Assembly (NCBI GenBank): GCA_041653935.1
Contig: JBAZEO010000001.1
Coordinates: 868,001-932,000 of the forward strand
Reading direction: 5' to 3'
DNA: 64,000 bases
Source of the DNA: JAYEHL01 sp041653935
GTDB taxonomy: Bacteria > Chloroflexota > Dehalococcoidia > E44-bin15
The notes below the pieces were generated by a model that worked only from the letters and a program-made list of their open reading frames with translations, ran no database searches and was not told the origin of the DNA. Every line of letters begins with the position of its first letter. The stretch's first letter is position 1. Below, one piece after another: positions 53,011-62,039 of this stretch. The translations under genes and the position numbers were made by a program.

Positions 53011-53164
53011 ATATCTATATATTATATGACATATGTTACAGTCCGAGAAATCGTGATAATATTAATAGAGGTCCAAAACACTCGGACGGCCGGATCGGCA
53101 AATACAAGTGAGAGTAAATAACGATACACTGCGATAAAGAATTCGATTAAGAGTAATAAGGAAA

Positions 53165-54367
53165 GTGCTTAAGTATTCCATCCTCAACGCCTTCAGGCGA
53201 AAAGTAATAGCCATAATAGCCATCCTGGGCACCGCGCTGGGCGTAGCGCTGATGACTGTGCTTCTCTCTATTTCCGACGGCATGGATGCCATGATGACCT
53301 CTACCATGAACGAGATGGCGGGATGGATACAGGTATATCCCGAGTCCGCGCCTATGGGCAGCATGCTGCCTAGTCCGGTTGGATTCCCCATTTCCTATGC
53401 CGATGAAATAAAACAGATCGATAATGTTAACGGTGATGCCACATCTGCATCGATAATGGGGTTTGTTGCGACAGAAGTCGCCGATTTCGGCGATCCCATG
53501 GGAATATATTGCTGGGGCGTCGATAGAGATGCCGAAATGACGGGCAGCACGTTAGAGGACAATAATCCCTTTGAGAATATCATCGAGGGCAGAGCGCCTG
53601 AGATCGGACAGGATGAGGTAATTCTGGGAAGTATGGCCGCCGCATTAGGCAAGTCGAAGGGCGGAGATTATACCGAAATCGGCGGAAAGATCAATATTCC
53701 TATAGGAAATATCAGTGTTACTCTGACTGTGGTCGGCATATTTGAAACGGAGAATATGCTGTATGACACATCCATATATACCGATATCGATACGGCACGA
53801 AAGCTCATGCCGCTGTTAGCGGCGGACGAAGCCAATTATATCCATGTAGAAGTAACCGATATCAAGTATGTGCAGGAAGTTTCCGAGCAAATACAGGAAC
53901 TTTTCGCCGATCGCGAGGTCCCCGTAACTGCCTCTGTCGCAACGGATATGATAGAAAGCTTCTCCGACATGATGGACACATTACGCAGTTTCCTGTGGAT
54001 AGTATCGCTGGTGGCCGCGGTGGCCGGTGGATTTTCGATATTCATCGTGATGCTTATATCCGTGATGGAAAGGACCAAGGAGTTCGGGATTCTCAAGGCC
54101 TCAGGATGGTCGAATTTCAACATCATAAGCTCGGTCGTCATACAATCGATAACTGTGGGATTGCTCGGAGCCGCCGTCGGTCTTCTCATAGGCTACGGTG
54201 TGCTACAGGCTATAAACGTATATATGAATGGTGATATAGGCATCATAACATGGCGTCTCGCTTTCATCGTTCTCAGTTTCGGTATAATCATGGGGGTGAT
54301 AGGCGGATTGTATCCGGCCATCAGGGCCGCCCGCGTCAGCCCTATTGAAAGCATGAGATCCCTGTAG
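53165..54367 (+). CDS. ABC transporter permease, MacB/LolC-type
   Basis: This 400-aa permease of the FtsX/MacB superfamily has one N-terminal membrane helix, a large external MacB-type domain (about 40-265), and three C-terminal helices with the coupling loop ERTKEFGILKASGWS near residue 300 and GGLYPAIRAARVSPIESMR at the end. GTG start at 53165. The partner ATPase begins nine bases later. Such pairs export lipids, peptides or antibiotics or transmit signals; no substrate is indicated. Confidence 0.9.
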   Translation: MLKYSILNAFRRKVIAIIAILGTALGVALMTVLLSISDGMDAMMTSTMNEMAGWIQVYPESAPMGSMLPSPVGFPISYADEIKQIDNVNGDATSASIMGFVATEVADFGDPMGIYCWGVDRDAEMTGSTLEDNNPFENIIEGRAPEIGQDEVILGSMAAALGKSKGGDYTEIGGKINIPIGNISVTLTVVGIFETENMLYDTSIYTDIDTARKLMPLLAADEANYIHVEVTDIKYVQEVSEQIQELFADREVPVTASVATDMIESFSDMMDTLRSFLWIVSLVAAVAGGFSIFIVMLISVMERTKEFGILKASGWSNFNIISSVVIQSITVGLLGAAVGLLIGYGVLQAINVYMNGDIGIITWRLAFIVLSFGIIMGVIGGLYPAIRAARVSPIESMRSL

Positions 54368-54376
54368 GGCACTTTT

Positions 54377-55123
54377 ATGGTTGAGAGTCAGAGCAACATC
54401 GAAGTTCGGCAGGAGGCAACTGCTGCGGAGCCGCGCAGGGATATTATTATTGCCAAAAAGGTCGTGAAAATATACGGCCGCGGCGCGACGCGTGTCGCAG
54501 CTTTAAAATCTATCAGCCTGAAGGTGAAGGAGGGCGAGTTCGTTGCCGTACTGGGACCGTCCGGCAGCGGCAAGACCACATTCCTTAATATGCTGGGCGC
54601 GCTGGATAAGCCCACCAGGGGAAGGATAATAATCGACGGCGCGGAAACCAGTAAGATGTCGGAAAATAAATTGTACAAGATACGGCGCGAGAAGCTGGGG
54701 TTCGTTTTTCAGACTTACTATCTGGTGCCCACGATGGACGCCCTGCAAAATGTGCTCATGCCGGTATTGCCGACCAGGAGTACTAAGAAGTATCGCCCGA
54801 AGGCTATGCGGCTCCTGGAGCTTGTCGGACTGAAAGACCGCATGCACCACAAGCCCGGCGAGCTTTCCGGCGGCGAACAGCAGAGGGTCGCCATAGCGCG
54901 TTCTCTGATAATGAGACCAAAGTTGATCCTGGCGGACGAGCCGACCGGCAATCTGGACACCAAGACCGGCGCGGAGATTATTGAGCTGATGCTGCGCTTG
55001 AATAAGGACTACAATAAAACGTTTGTGGTAGTGACACACGATAGGCGTTTAGCGGATAGAGCCGGAAGGGTTTTATACCTGTTCGACGGCAAGCTCTCTT
55101 CGGTCTGCCCGGAAGGGTTCTGA
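54377..55123 (+). CDS. ABC transporter ATPase, LolD/MacB-type
   Basis: This 248-aa ATPase pairs with the MacB-like permease. Walker A GPSGSGKTTFLNMLG, Q-loop in FVFQTYYLVPTMDALQNV, signature LSGGEQQRVAIARSL and Walker B ILADEPTGNLDTKTG are all intact, and the TGNLD and H-loop (VVTHDRRLADRAGR) mark the LolD subgroup. A 25-residue N-terminal extension precedes the first beta strand. Confidence 0.93.
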   Translation: MVESQSNIEVRQEATAAEPRRDIIIAKKVVKIYGRGATRVAALKSISLKVKEGEFVAVLGPSGSGKTTFLNMLGALDKPTRGRIIIDGAETSKMSENKLYKIRREKLGFVFQTYYLVPTMDALQNVLMPVLPTRSTKKYRPKAMRLLELVGLKDRMHHKPGELSGGEQQRVAIARSLIMRPKLILADEPTGNLDTKTGAEIIELMLRLNKDYNKTFVVVTHDRRLADRAGRVLYLFDGKLSSVCPEGF

Positions 55124-55236
55124 TCTTATTTGATTAATAATCAATTTCCTGATACAATTTCTCATTACTAAGCTGCTTAAGCCTGTGTAAGCAAGCATCA
55201 TAATTAAGCAGCATTTATTTAGGGGAGATATCGAGA

Positions 55237-55449
55237 ATGAGAAAATTTTTTAACAAAGTGCTCATGCAGATCATGTTCAAGACCCTGCCCCTGATTAAAT
55301 ATTATCCATTCAAATGGCTTGCCCCGGGCATCAACAAATCGGTGAACTGGTACATGCAGAAGAGGTTCCCCACGCCAAAGGCGCAACCTGCGGACCCGGC
55401 GCAGCCGGCAGCACAGACCCCACCCCCCGCGGACCAGCCCAAATCCTAA
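55237..55449 (+). CDS. Small basic protein of unknown function (70 aa)
   Basis: A GGGGAGA ribosome site precedes the ATG at 55237. The product has an aromatic, basic N-terminal half (MRKFFNKVLMQIMFKTLPLI..WYMQKRFPTP) that could form amphipathic helices at the membrane, then a Pro/Ala/Gln-rich tail. It follows the ABC pair by 113 bases. I do not recognise it; the composition and ribosome site favour a real gene. Confidence 0.5.
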   Translation: MRKFFNKVLMQIMFKTLPLIKYYPFKWLAPGINKSVNWYMQKRFPTPKAQPADPAQPAAQTPPPADQPKS

Positions 55450-55601
55450 CACAAGCGATAGGAACCCATCAGCTGCTTCTTCTTAATCTAGCGCGGTTCC
55501 CCTCCTGGTTTTAGTCACACGCGACTCACACATGCCCGCTAAGTATCCTCTGTTGCCCGATGCCATCGTTATACATTATTATTAATAAGGGAATTGTTGG
55601 C

Positions 55602-55623
55602 GGGCGAACACAGGGGTTCGCCC
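55602..55623. repeat. 22-bp palindromic repeat, inverted copy of 1989-2010
   Basis: GGGCGAAC..GTTCGCCC with the loop ACAGGG is the exact reverse complement of the element at 1989-2010. It lies in the 305-bp gap before the MoxR gene, next to two further palindromic elements. Confidence 0.6.
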
Positions 55624-55639
55624 CTACAAGGCACATTGT

Positions 55640-55668
55640 GTGAGGGCGAGTTTAAAACTCGCCCTCAC
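55640..55668. repeat. 29-bp palindrome (GTGAGGGCGAG..CTCGCCCTCAC)
   Basis: A perfect 11-bp stem encloses TTTAAAA, whose ends can also pair. It directly abuts a truncated copy of the main repeat family (55669-55715), so the two form a composite extragenic element. Confidence 0.6.
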
Positions 55669-55715
55669 GGGACACCCCTAGAACCCTGGCAGGAGTAATC
55701 TCCTGCAACTCTCTA
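55669..55715 (-). repeat. Truncated, inverted copy of the multi-hairpin repeat
   Basis: Read on the minus strand it gives AGAGAGTTGCAGGAGATT..TCCTGCCAGGGTTCTAGGGGTGTCCC, the first half of the family. The rest is missing. It is the only copy seen in inverted orientation. Confidence 0.7.
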
Positions 55716-55754
55716 TAATAAAGTAAGACGGCAGCGCCGTCAGGAGGAAATGTC

Positions 55755-56621
55755 TTGGTTAAGAGCAATAACGGATTCGATAAATTCAGCGGCTCGGCGG
55801 ATTACGTCACGTCGGAACCGCTGAGGAATGTGGTAAACGTCTCCATCGCGCTGGGCAAACCGCTCCTCATCAGGGGCGAGCCGGGGACGGGCAAGACGCT
55901 GCTGGCGCACAGCATCGCCGAAGGGCTGGGCAAGCGTCTTATCAAATGGAACATCAAATCGACGACAAAGGCCCAGGAAGGTTTGTACGTTTATGACACG
56001 GTGCAGCGCCTGAACGACAGCCGTTTCGGCGACAAGGACGTATCCAATATCAAGCAGTACATCAAGCTGGGTAAGCTGGGACAGTCGTTCGCCGCGAAGG
56101 AGCAGGTTGTGCTGCTCATCGATGAGGTGGACAAGGCCGACGTGGAGTTCCCCAACGATCTGTTGAACGAGCTCGACGAGATGAGCTTCTACATACCGGA
56201 GACCGAGGAGACCGTCAAGGCCATCCACCGCCCCATAACCGTGATCACAAGCAACGCGGAGAAGGAGCTACCAGACGCGTTCCTGCGCCGCTGCATCTTC
56301 CACTACATCGAGTTCCCCGACCCCACGCTGATGGAGCAGATAGTCAAGGTGCACTTCCCCGAGCTTAAGGGCAAGCTACTGGGCGAGTCCATGAAGACGT
56401 TCTACATGCTGCGGGATATAGAGGACTTCAGGAAGAAGCCCTCCACCAGCGAGCTCATCGACTGGATACGAGTGCTCATCACGGCTGGCGTGCCCCACGA
56501 CGACATTGCCAGCGAGATACCGTTCATCGGCACGCTCTTAAAGAAAGAGACCGACTTCTACTATTTCACCAAGAGGTACATGACCAGGGTCGGCGATAAG
56601 TACGTGATGCGGAAGCGCTAG
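55755..56621 (+). CDS. MoxR-type AAA+ ATPase
   Basis: This 288-aa AAA+ protein has Walker A GEPGTGKTLLAHS near residue 43, Walker B VVLLIDEVDKAD near 118, sensor 1 in VITSNAEKELPDAF near 165 and the arginine-finger-like FLRRCIFHY. MoxR ATPases act as chaperones that assemble or activate metal enzymes together with VWA partners. The TTG start has AGGAGG seven bases upstream. It is followed after two bases by a VWA gene, the usual pairing. Confidence 0.9.
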   Translation: MVKSNNGFDKFSGSADYVTSEPLRNVVNVSIALGKPLLIRGEPGTGKTLLAHSIAEGLGKRLIKWNIKSTTKAQEGLYVYDTVQRLNDSRFGDKDVSNIKQYIKLGKLGQSFAAKEQVVLLIDEVDKADVEFPNDLLNELDEMSFYIPETEETVKAIHRPITVITSNAEKELPDAFLRRCIFHYIEFPDPTLMEQIVKVHFPELKGKLLGESMKTFYMLRDIEDFRKKPSTSELIDWIRVLITAGVPHDDIASEIPFIGTLLKKETDFYYFTKRYMTRVGDKYVMRKR

Positions 56622-56623
56622 AG

Positions 56624-57793
56624 ATGTTCACCTACTTTTTCTACCTGCTAAAAAGCAAGAAGGTCCCCGTCTCCATGACGGAATGGATGACCTTCATGCA
56701 GGCCCTCGATAAGGGCTGCGTGAAAAACATGGACGATTTCTATTTCCTCTCGCGGGCGATCCTCGTTAAGAGCGAGTCCTACTTCGACCAGTTCGACGTG
56801 GCCTTCCAGGAGTTCGCGCAGGGCGTGGAGAACGCGGAGGACATATCGCAGCAGATATGGGACTGGCTCAAGGACCCGCTGAATAAGGCGCTCTACAATG
56901 AGATGCAGAAGCAGATGTGCGAGCAGTACGATTTCGACGAGCTGCTGAAGGAGCTGCAGAAGCGCCTGGAGGAGCAGACGGAACAGCACGACGGCGGCAA
57001 CCACTGGATCGGCCGCGGCGGCACCTCCCCCTTCGGCCACTCCGGCTACCACCCCAACGGCATACGCATCGGCGGCGAGTCGCGCAACAGGAGCGCCGTA
57101 CAGATCGCGGCGGAGCGGCGTTTCAGGAACTACCGCAGCGACATCACGCTGGACACGCGCCAGATGAAGATAGCCTTGAAACGCTTGCGACAATTGACGC
57201 GCACCGGCCCCGAGGACGAGCTGAACCTGGACAAGACCATCGACGCCACCGCGAAAAATTACGGCGAGATCGAGCTCATATGGCAACGTGCGCGCAAGAA
57301 CACGGTCAAGGTTCTGCTGCTCATGGACGTGGGCGGCTCCATGGACCCGTTCTCCCTGCTCTGCAGCCAGCTCTTCTCAGCGGCGCACTCCAGCTCGCAC
57401 TTCAGGGATTTCCAGTACTACTACTTCCACAACTGTATCTACGACAACGTTTACGACAACATCGAGAGGTACCAGGCGGTGAGCACGAACCACTTGCTGA
57501 ACACGCTCACTCCGGACTACAAATTGATAATAGTGGGCGACGCGCGCATGGCGCCCTGGGAGCTCTCCGAGAGGAATGGCGCTATAAATTACTACGAGCA
57601 TAATGACGCCCCCGGCATCAACTGGCTCCAGCGCATCGCGGACCATTTCACACACGCCGTGTGGCTGAACCCGGACAGCCCGCAGTACTGGGACAACTAC
57701 ACCGTTGAGGCGATAGCCAGGGTCTTCCCCATGTTCCCCCTGACGCTGGACGGCCTGGACATGGCCGTGCAGAAGCTGGTTGTGAAGCGATAA
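56624..57793 (+). CDS. VWA-domain protein, CoxE-like partner of MoxR
   Basis: This 389-aa protein has an N-terminal helical region (1-130), a Gly/His-rich linker (GGNHWIGRGGTSPFGHSGYHPNG) and a C-terminal von Willebrand A domain from about 220. The metal-site motif reads DVGGSMDPF instead of the usual DxSxS, as in the CoxE group where the first Ser is often Gly. CoxE with a MoxR ATPase matures Mo-Cu CO dehydrogenase in aerobic CO oxidisers; no cox genes are present here, so the client is unknown. Confidence 0.88.
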   Translation: MFTYFFYLLKSKKVPVSMTEWMTFMQALDKGCVKNMDDFYFLSRAILVKSESYFDQFDVAFQEFAQGVENAEDISQQIWDWLKDPLNKALYNEMQKQMCEQYDFDELLKELQKRLEEQTEQHDGGNHWIGRGGTSPFGHSGYHPNGIRIGGESRNRSAVQIAAERRFRNYRSDITLDTRQMKIALKRLRQLTRTGPEDELNLDKTIDATAKNYGEIELIWQRARKNTVKVLLLMDVGGSMDPFSLLCSQLFSAAHSSSHFRDFQYYYFHNCIYDNVYDNIERYQAVSTNHLLNTLTPDYKLIIVGDARMAPWELSERNGAINYYEHNDAPGINWLQRIADHFTHAVWLNPDSPQYWDNYTVEAIARVFPMFPLTLDGLDMAVQKLVVKR

Positions 57794-57827
57794 GACGATT
57801 CGAACTTATGGATAATCGACAATTTGT

Positions 57828-59507
57828 TTATTTAGAGGCCGCGTGCCTCGCCGCTATATAGCCGAAGACCATCGATATTCCGATGGTAGCCCCCGCCCCG
57901 GGATATGCGTTCCCCGTCACCGCGTCGGCGCAGTTGCCCGCCGCATATAGACCTTCGATCGGGATGCCATTTTCGCGCAGCACGCGGGCGCTAGCATCAG
58001 TTCTCAATCCGCCGTTAGTGCCGATATCACCGGGCCACAATTCGACCGCATAGAACGGAGACGTATCGATTGCGCCCAGACACGGGTTGGGCTTGGCCGC
58101 CGGGTCGCCGAAGTAGCGGTCGGCCGGGCTCTCCCCCTTGTGGTAATCTAGGTCTTTCCCTGCGGCGGCGAACTGGTTCAGTTTCTTAACCTCCGCGGCC
58201 AATCCCTGCGCATCCATGCCGCATTTGGCTGCCAGTTCCTCGATGGTGCCACCCGTCTTCACATATCCGTTTTCGATATATTTCTTAGGGGTGTAGCCCG
58301 GTATCATGGGGCTCAGCGGATATTTACTGCGGAAACGCTTATCGACGATTAAAAACGATGGTATAGAACAGCCCGTCTTGGCGTGATCGGCGTACTGTGC
58401 CTTGACGATATCGGTGAAGGGACCGGCCTCATTGGTGAAACGCTTGCCCTTCTTATTTACTATCATGGAGCCGGGAAGCGAGCGCTCCACCAGTATCATC
58501 ATGGGCAGCGGGGCTCCGGGAACGAGGGAGGTGGGGATCCACCAGGCATCCTCCATGGGGCCCAGGGCGGCCCCGGCCTCCAGCCCCATGCTTATAGCAT
58601 CGCCGGTGTTCTCGGGGCAGGCCACCGTCCATTTGTCGCTTATAGGCTTGCGGTTATATTTATCGCGCATCTCTTTGTTGCGCGGGTAGTCTCCAGCGGC
58701 CAGTATCACGCCTTTATCTGCTTTAATGAAAATCGACTTCCCGCCCTGCTCGGCTTCCACGCCGACGACGCGACTCCCTTCGACGATGAGCCGCTTGGCC
58801 GCAGTACTCAGCCACAGCGGAATATTCCTGTCCGCCAGAGACAGGCGCAATCGCCCGATGGCAGCATTCCCCATATTGAGACGCGTATCCGTTTTAGAGA
58901 AAGTGCGCATGGGATTTATGATATACAGGCCGATATTTTTGAAAGCAGCTTTACGCCCGCGCATTGAGCTGTCCAGCAGCACATGGGCATCGTACAGGCT
59001 GACCATTATACGCCCGAAGACCAGCACCTGCGGGTGCAGGCCGCGCATCTGAGAACGCATTTTACCCAGCTTGCGGCCGTTGAATGGCACCGGCTCGATG
59101 GTGCGACCGCCTTCAGGCTTTGCCCCCGCGGCATCGGCATAGAAATCGGCGCTGCCGTGCACCACGCGGTAGCGCGCGCGGCTATGCTCCTCCAGCCATT
59201 TTACGACGCTTGGTGCAGTGTCGACATAGGCGCGCAGGCGATCCTCGGAGACCTTTCCCCCCGTTATCGCTTTGAGATAGGCAAGCCCCTCATCCGGCGA
59301 ATCCTCGATGCCCTCCTGTTTCATCAGGTGATTGTTGGGCACCCACATGGCCCCGCCGGACATGGCGGTGGAGCCGCCGTAAACGGAGCCTTTTTCGATG
59401 ATAAGCGTCTTGCACTCCAGGTCGCTGGCGGCAAGCGCCGCGACCATGCCGCCGCCGCCCGAGCCGATCACAAGGATATCGGTAATATAATCCCATGTCT
59501 GCGCCAT
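57828..59507 (-). CDS. FAD-dependent 3-ketosteroid dehydrogenase-like flavoprotein
   Basis: This 559-aa protein belongs to the fumarate-reductase/3-oxosteroid-dehydrogenase flavoprotein family. The FAD motif VIGSGGGGMVAALAA is near residue 14, then EKGSVYGGSTAMSGGAMWVPNN, GVILAAGDYPRN near 290, and the C-terminal GLYAAGNCADAVTGNAYPGAGATIG. The STAMSGG and C-terminal block fit ketosteroid 1- or 4-dehydrogenases. Steroid use is inference, since fumarate-reductase-like relatives act on other enoates. Start at 59507 has GGAGG. It is near SCP2 and OYE-like genes. Confidence 0.78.
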   Translation of the reverse strand: MAQTWDYITDILVIGSGGGGMVAALAASDLECKTLIIEKGSVYGGSTAMSGGAMWVPNNHLMKQEGIEDSPDEGLAYLKAITGGKVSEDRLRAYVDTAPSVVKWLEEHSRARYRVVHGSADFYADAAGAKPEGGRTIEPVPFNGRKLGKMRSQMRGLHPQVLVFGRIMVSLYDAHVLLDSSMRGRKAAFKNIGLYIINPMRTFSKTDTRLNMGNAAIGRLRLSLADRNIPLWLSTAAKRLIVEGSRVVGVEAEQGGKSIFIKADKGVILAAGDYPRNKEMRDKYNRKPISDKWTVACPENTGDAISMGLEAGAALGPMEDAWWIPTSLVPGAPLPMMILVERSLPGSMIVNKKGKRFTNEAGPFTDIVKAQYADHAKTGCSIPSFLIVDKRFRSKYPLSPMIPGYTPKKYIENGYVKTGGTIEELAAKCGMDAQGLAAEVKKLNQFAAAGKDLDYHKGESPADRYFGDPAAKPNPCLGAIDTSPFYAVELWPGDIGTNGGLRTDASARVLRENGIPIEGLYAAGNCADAVTGNAYPGAGATIGISMVFGYIAARHAASK

Positions 59508-59580
59508 AGCCGAACCTCCCACGAACATCGTTCTCGAATAGAGTAAACAGGCATGCGATGTTTGTCAATGCGAGTAGCCA

Positions 59581-59680
59581 TATGACCCTCACCCTAACCC
59601 TCTCCCTGCAGAGGGAGAGGGAAATTATTTAAAGGAAATCTCCCCCTAGCCCCCTCTTCTAAAAAGAGGGGGTATAAGTA
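59581..59680. repeat. GC/AT-alternating hairpins next to a dispersed repeat
   Basis: CCCTCACCCTAACCCTCTCC leads into the hairpin CCCTCTCCCT-GCAG-AGGGAGAGGG (about 59597-59620), followed by CCCCCTCTT-ctaaaa-AGAGGGGG (about 59651-59672). Similar CCCTCACCCTAACCCTCT stretches precede the repeat copies at 210 and 25331, so this may be a second module of the same composite element. Confidence 0.6.
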
Positions 59681-59740
59681 CGACTCCGATAGAATTCGCA
59701 CCATTTTCAGCCATCTCATAAAATGAGAGGTTAGCTACTT

Positions 59741-59852
59741 ATAGAGGTGCAGGAGACTCATCTCCTGCCAGGCCCTATATTTCAATAAATATTAGGGGTG
59801 TCCCCTATTTTTTCTGTCCCCCAAAGTATGGGGGACTACAGGGGGTTTGGAC
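59741..59852 (+). repeat. Multi-hairpin dispersed repeat, diverged copy
   Basis: This 112-bp copy has the AGAGGTGCAGGAGA..TCTCCTGCC and GTCCCCCAAAGTATGGGGGAC modules. A 20-base AT-rich insertion interrupts the first stem region, and the last module is missing. Together with the hairpins at 59581-59680 and the terminator it explains the 414-bp gap. Confidence 0.82.
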
Positions 59853-59876
59853 AATCAATTCCGCGACTAAAACAAA

Positions 59877-59901
59877 AGGGCGGGATCAAAAATCCCGCCC
59901 T
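59877..59901 (-). terminator. Intrinsic terminator of the OYE/SCP2 transcript
   Basis: On the minus strand AGGGCGGGAT and ATCCCGCCCT pair over ten bp around a five-base loop, followed by TTTTGTTTT. It lies 20 bases beyond the stop of the reductase gene. Confidence 0.85.
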
Positions 59902-59921
59902 AACCTTAACATCCTGTAATT

Positions 59922-62006
59922 TTATCCCAGCCCGTATATCACCGTGTTGGCCTCGCGCATAGCCTTGTCGATGAGGCCCAGCCCGGAAACATCGCCGACG
60001 GTAAAAGACGCTGGCACGAACCCCTTGCAGGCCTCGTACAGCTCGGTCTTGGGATCGATGGTGCCGGCAAGCAATACCGTATCAGCCGCAATCATATGCT
60101 CTTTATCGCCGGACTGCGGCTTGAACCACACGCCTTCTTTCGTAATCTTGGTGACATCGCACTGGGTGTGCATGGTGATGCCCAGCTCGCGCATGCGCTC
60201 GATGTGCTCGGCGCGCCGTTTGTCCCCGATCTCCGGCGCCAGCACCTCGGTGGAATCGATGACCGCCACCATTCGATCGCGCAGCGCGATGAACTCGGCC
60301 GACTCGATGGCCGCCAGGTCCGCGCCCACGACTACAACCCTGTTGCCGATCATCGGCAGCCACGACTGCGTCATATTCTGGATACGCTCCGGCGTCATCA
60401 GCCTCTGCATGAGCCCGCCGCCGAGCCCGAGCCCGATCTTTATCCACGCCGGTATCTTCTCCCCGCCCTCGGCGGGTATCTCGCCGTACATCATCTTGTG
60501 CAACATGGTGCCGGTGATAACATGCGGCAGGTTGCCGCCCTCGATCTGCGGCACAACGACCTTGCCGCCGCTGGCATCGATTAAGACATCGGGTTTCTCG
60601 CGTTTGACCATATCAGGCGTTACTTCAACTCCCAACTTTATGTCAACAGGCAGCTTCTTGAGCTGTATCATGAGATAATCGAGCAGTGTCTCGTTATCGG
60701 GATGCACCGTGCAGGCGGTGACGAGCGCCCCGCCGAGGCGCTTGTGCCTGTCATATAATGTCACTTTATGTCCGCGCGTGGCCGCAACCCGGGCCGCCTC
60801 CATGCCGCCGGGGCCCGCGCCCACGATCATTATCTTCTTAGGATTGGCCGTCTTGCCGTCGATCGGCCACTCCTCCTCCTTGCCCATACGCGCGTTGACG
60901 GCGCAGTGCACGTCCTCCAGCTTCATCAGCGAGTCCACACAGGTGAGGCAGCGCACGCAGTGGCGTATGTCATCCAGCCTGTCCTCCATGATCTTCTTGG
61001 TCAGCTCGGGGTCGGCCAGGAACGGCCGTCCCATGACCACGGCGTCGCACCACCCAGCCCGCAGCAGCTCCTCGGCATATACGGGATCGTGGATGCAGCC
61101 GACAGGCATCACGGGCACGCTCACGACTTCTTTTATGGCATGCGCCGCCGGCGCGTTGAAGCCGCACTTATAGTTGGCGCCGGCTATGATCTGATCGACC
61201 AGAGATGAGATGACGCCGCCCGATACGTGGAAACAATCAACACCAGCAGCCTCGATCATGGGAGCGATGCGCTGCGTGTCCGTCATGTCACGGCCGGTGG
61301 TAGCGCCGCCGATGGTCTCGTCGCCTGAGATACGCACCGTCATGGGGAAGTCCCGTCCGACCACTTCCCTGATCCGCTTGATGGTATCGAGCGACAGCTT
61401 TACCCGTCCCTCGACGGTGAATCCAACATAAGGCCCTTCCTCGCGCTTGTTACGCAGCGGAGAGAGGAAGGAACCCAGTAAACAATAATTATGGGCCATA
61501 TGCAGCTCTATGCCGTCATAGCCGGCCTCGCGCGCCCGGCGCGCCGCCTGGGCGAACATCTCAACCAGTTCGGGCAGCTCGTCGTCCTTAAGCTCGCGGC
61601 ACACCTGCTGCGTGGACTCGGAGCGGTTCACCGACGGGCCGATGCAGGGCATCTGCTCGAAGAAGGGGGCCAGCGATTCAGGCCCGGGGTGGGTTAGCTG
61701 AGGGATTATCTTAGCGCCGTACTTGTGCACGGCATCGGTGAGTCGCTTGTGGTTCTCTATCTGGGAATCGCTGTGCAGACCGACCGATAGAGGCTGGTAC
61801 CTGTGCAGCGCGTCCACCGAGTTCATCTCGGTGATGATCAGTCCCACGCCGTTCTTGGCGCGTTCTACCCAGTACGATATCTGTCTGTCAGAAGGCGTCT
61901 CGTCCGGGTTGGCCCAGACCAGCGTCATGGGCGACATGACAAGTCGGTTCTTAATCTCAAGAGTGCCGAGTTTCCACGGCGACATCAACATGCTTAACTT
62001 AGGCAT
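59922..62006 (-). CDS. NADH:flavin oxidoreductase, 2,4-dienoyl-CoA reductase/BaiCD-like
   Basis: This 694-aa three-domain redox enzyme has an OYE-type FMN barrel (about 1-330; KNRLVMSPMTLVWAN, IELHMAHNYCLLGSFLSPLRN), a [4Fe-4S] motif CVRCLTCVDSL..C near residue 340, and an NAD(P)H/FAD Rossmann part (IMIVGAGPGGMEAARVA near 390, VVVVGADLAAIESAEF near 560). This is the layout of 2,4-dienoyl-CoA reductase, trimethylamine dehydrogenase and the bile-acid enzymes BaiCD/BaiH. It reduces enoate-like substrates; the substrate is uncertain. Start at 62006 has AAGGTG. SCP2 is encoded just upstream. Confidence 0.82.
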   Translation of the reverse strand: MPKLSMLMSPWKLGTLEIKNRLVMSPMTLVWANPDETPSDRQISYWVERAKNGVGLIITEMNSVDALHRYQPLSVGLHSDSQIENHKRLTDAVHKYGAKIIPQLTHPGPESLAPFFEQMPCIGPSVNRSESTQQVCRELKDDELPELVEMFAQAARRAREAGYDGIELHMAHNYCLLGSFLSPLRNKREEGPYVGFTVEGRVKLSLDTIKRIREVVGRDFPMTVRISGDETIGGATTGRDMTDTQRIAPMIEAAGVDCFHVSGGVISSLVDQIIAGANYKCGFNAPAAHAIKEVVSVPVMPVGCIHDPVYAEELLRAGWCDAVVMGRPFLADPELTKKIMEDRLDDIRHCVRCLTCVDSLMKLEDVHCAVNARMGKEEEWPIDGKTANPKKIMIVGAGPGGMEAARVAATRGHKVTLYDRHKRLGGALVTACTVHPDNETLLDYLMIQLKKLPVDIKLGVEVTPDMVKREKPDVLIDASGGKVVVPQIEGGNLPHVITGTMLHKMMYGEIPAEGGEKIPAWIKIGLGLGGGLMQRLMTPERIQNMTQSWLPMIGNRVVVVGADLAAIESAEFIALRDRMVAVIDSTEVLAPEIGDKRRAEHIERMRELGITMHTQCDVTKITKEGVWFKPQSGDKEHMIAADTVLLAGTIDPKTELYEACKGFVPASFTVGDVSGLGLIDKAMREANTVIYGLG

Positions 62007-62039
62007 TTCGCGCACCTTCCTTCCGGCAAAATGAGACGA

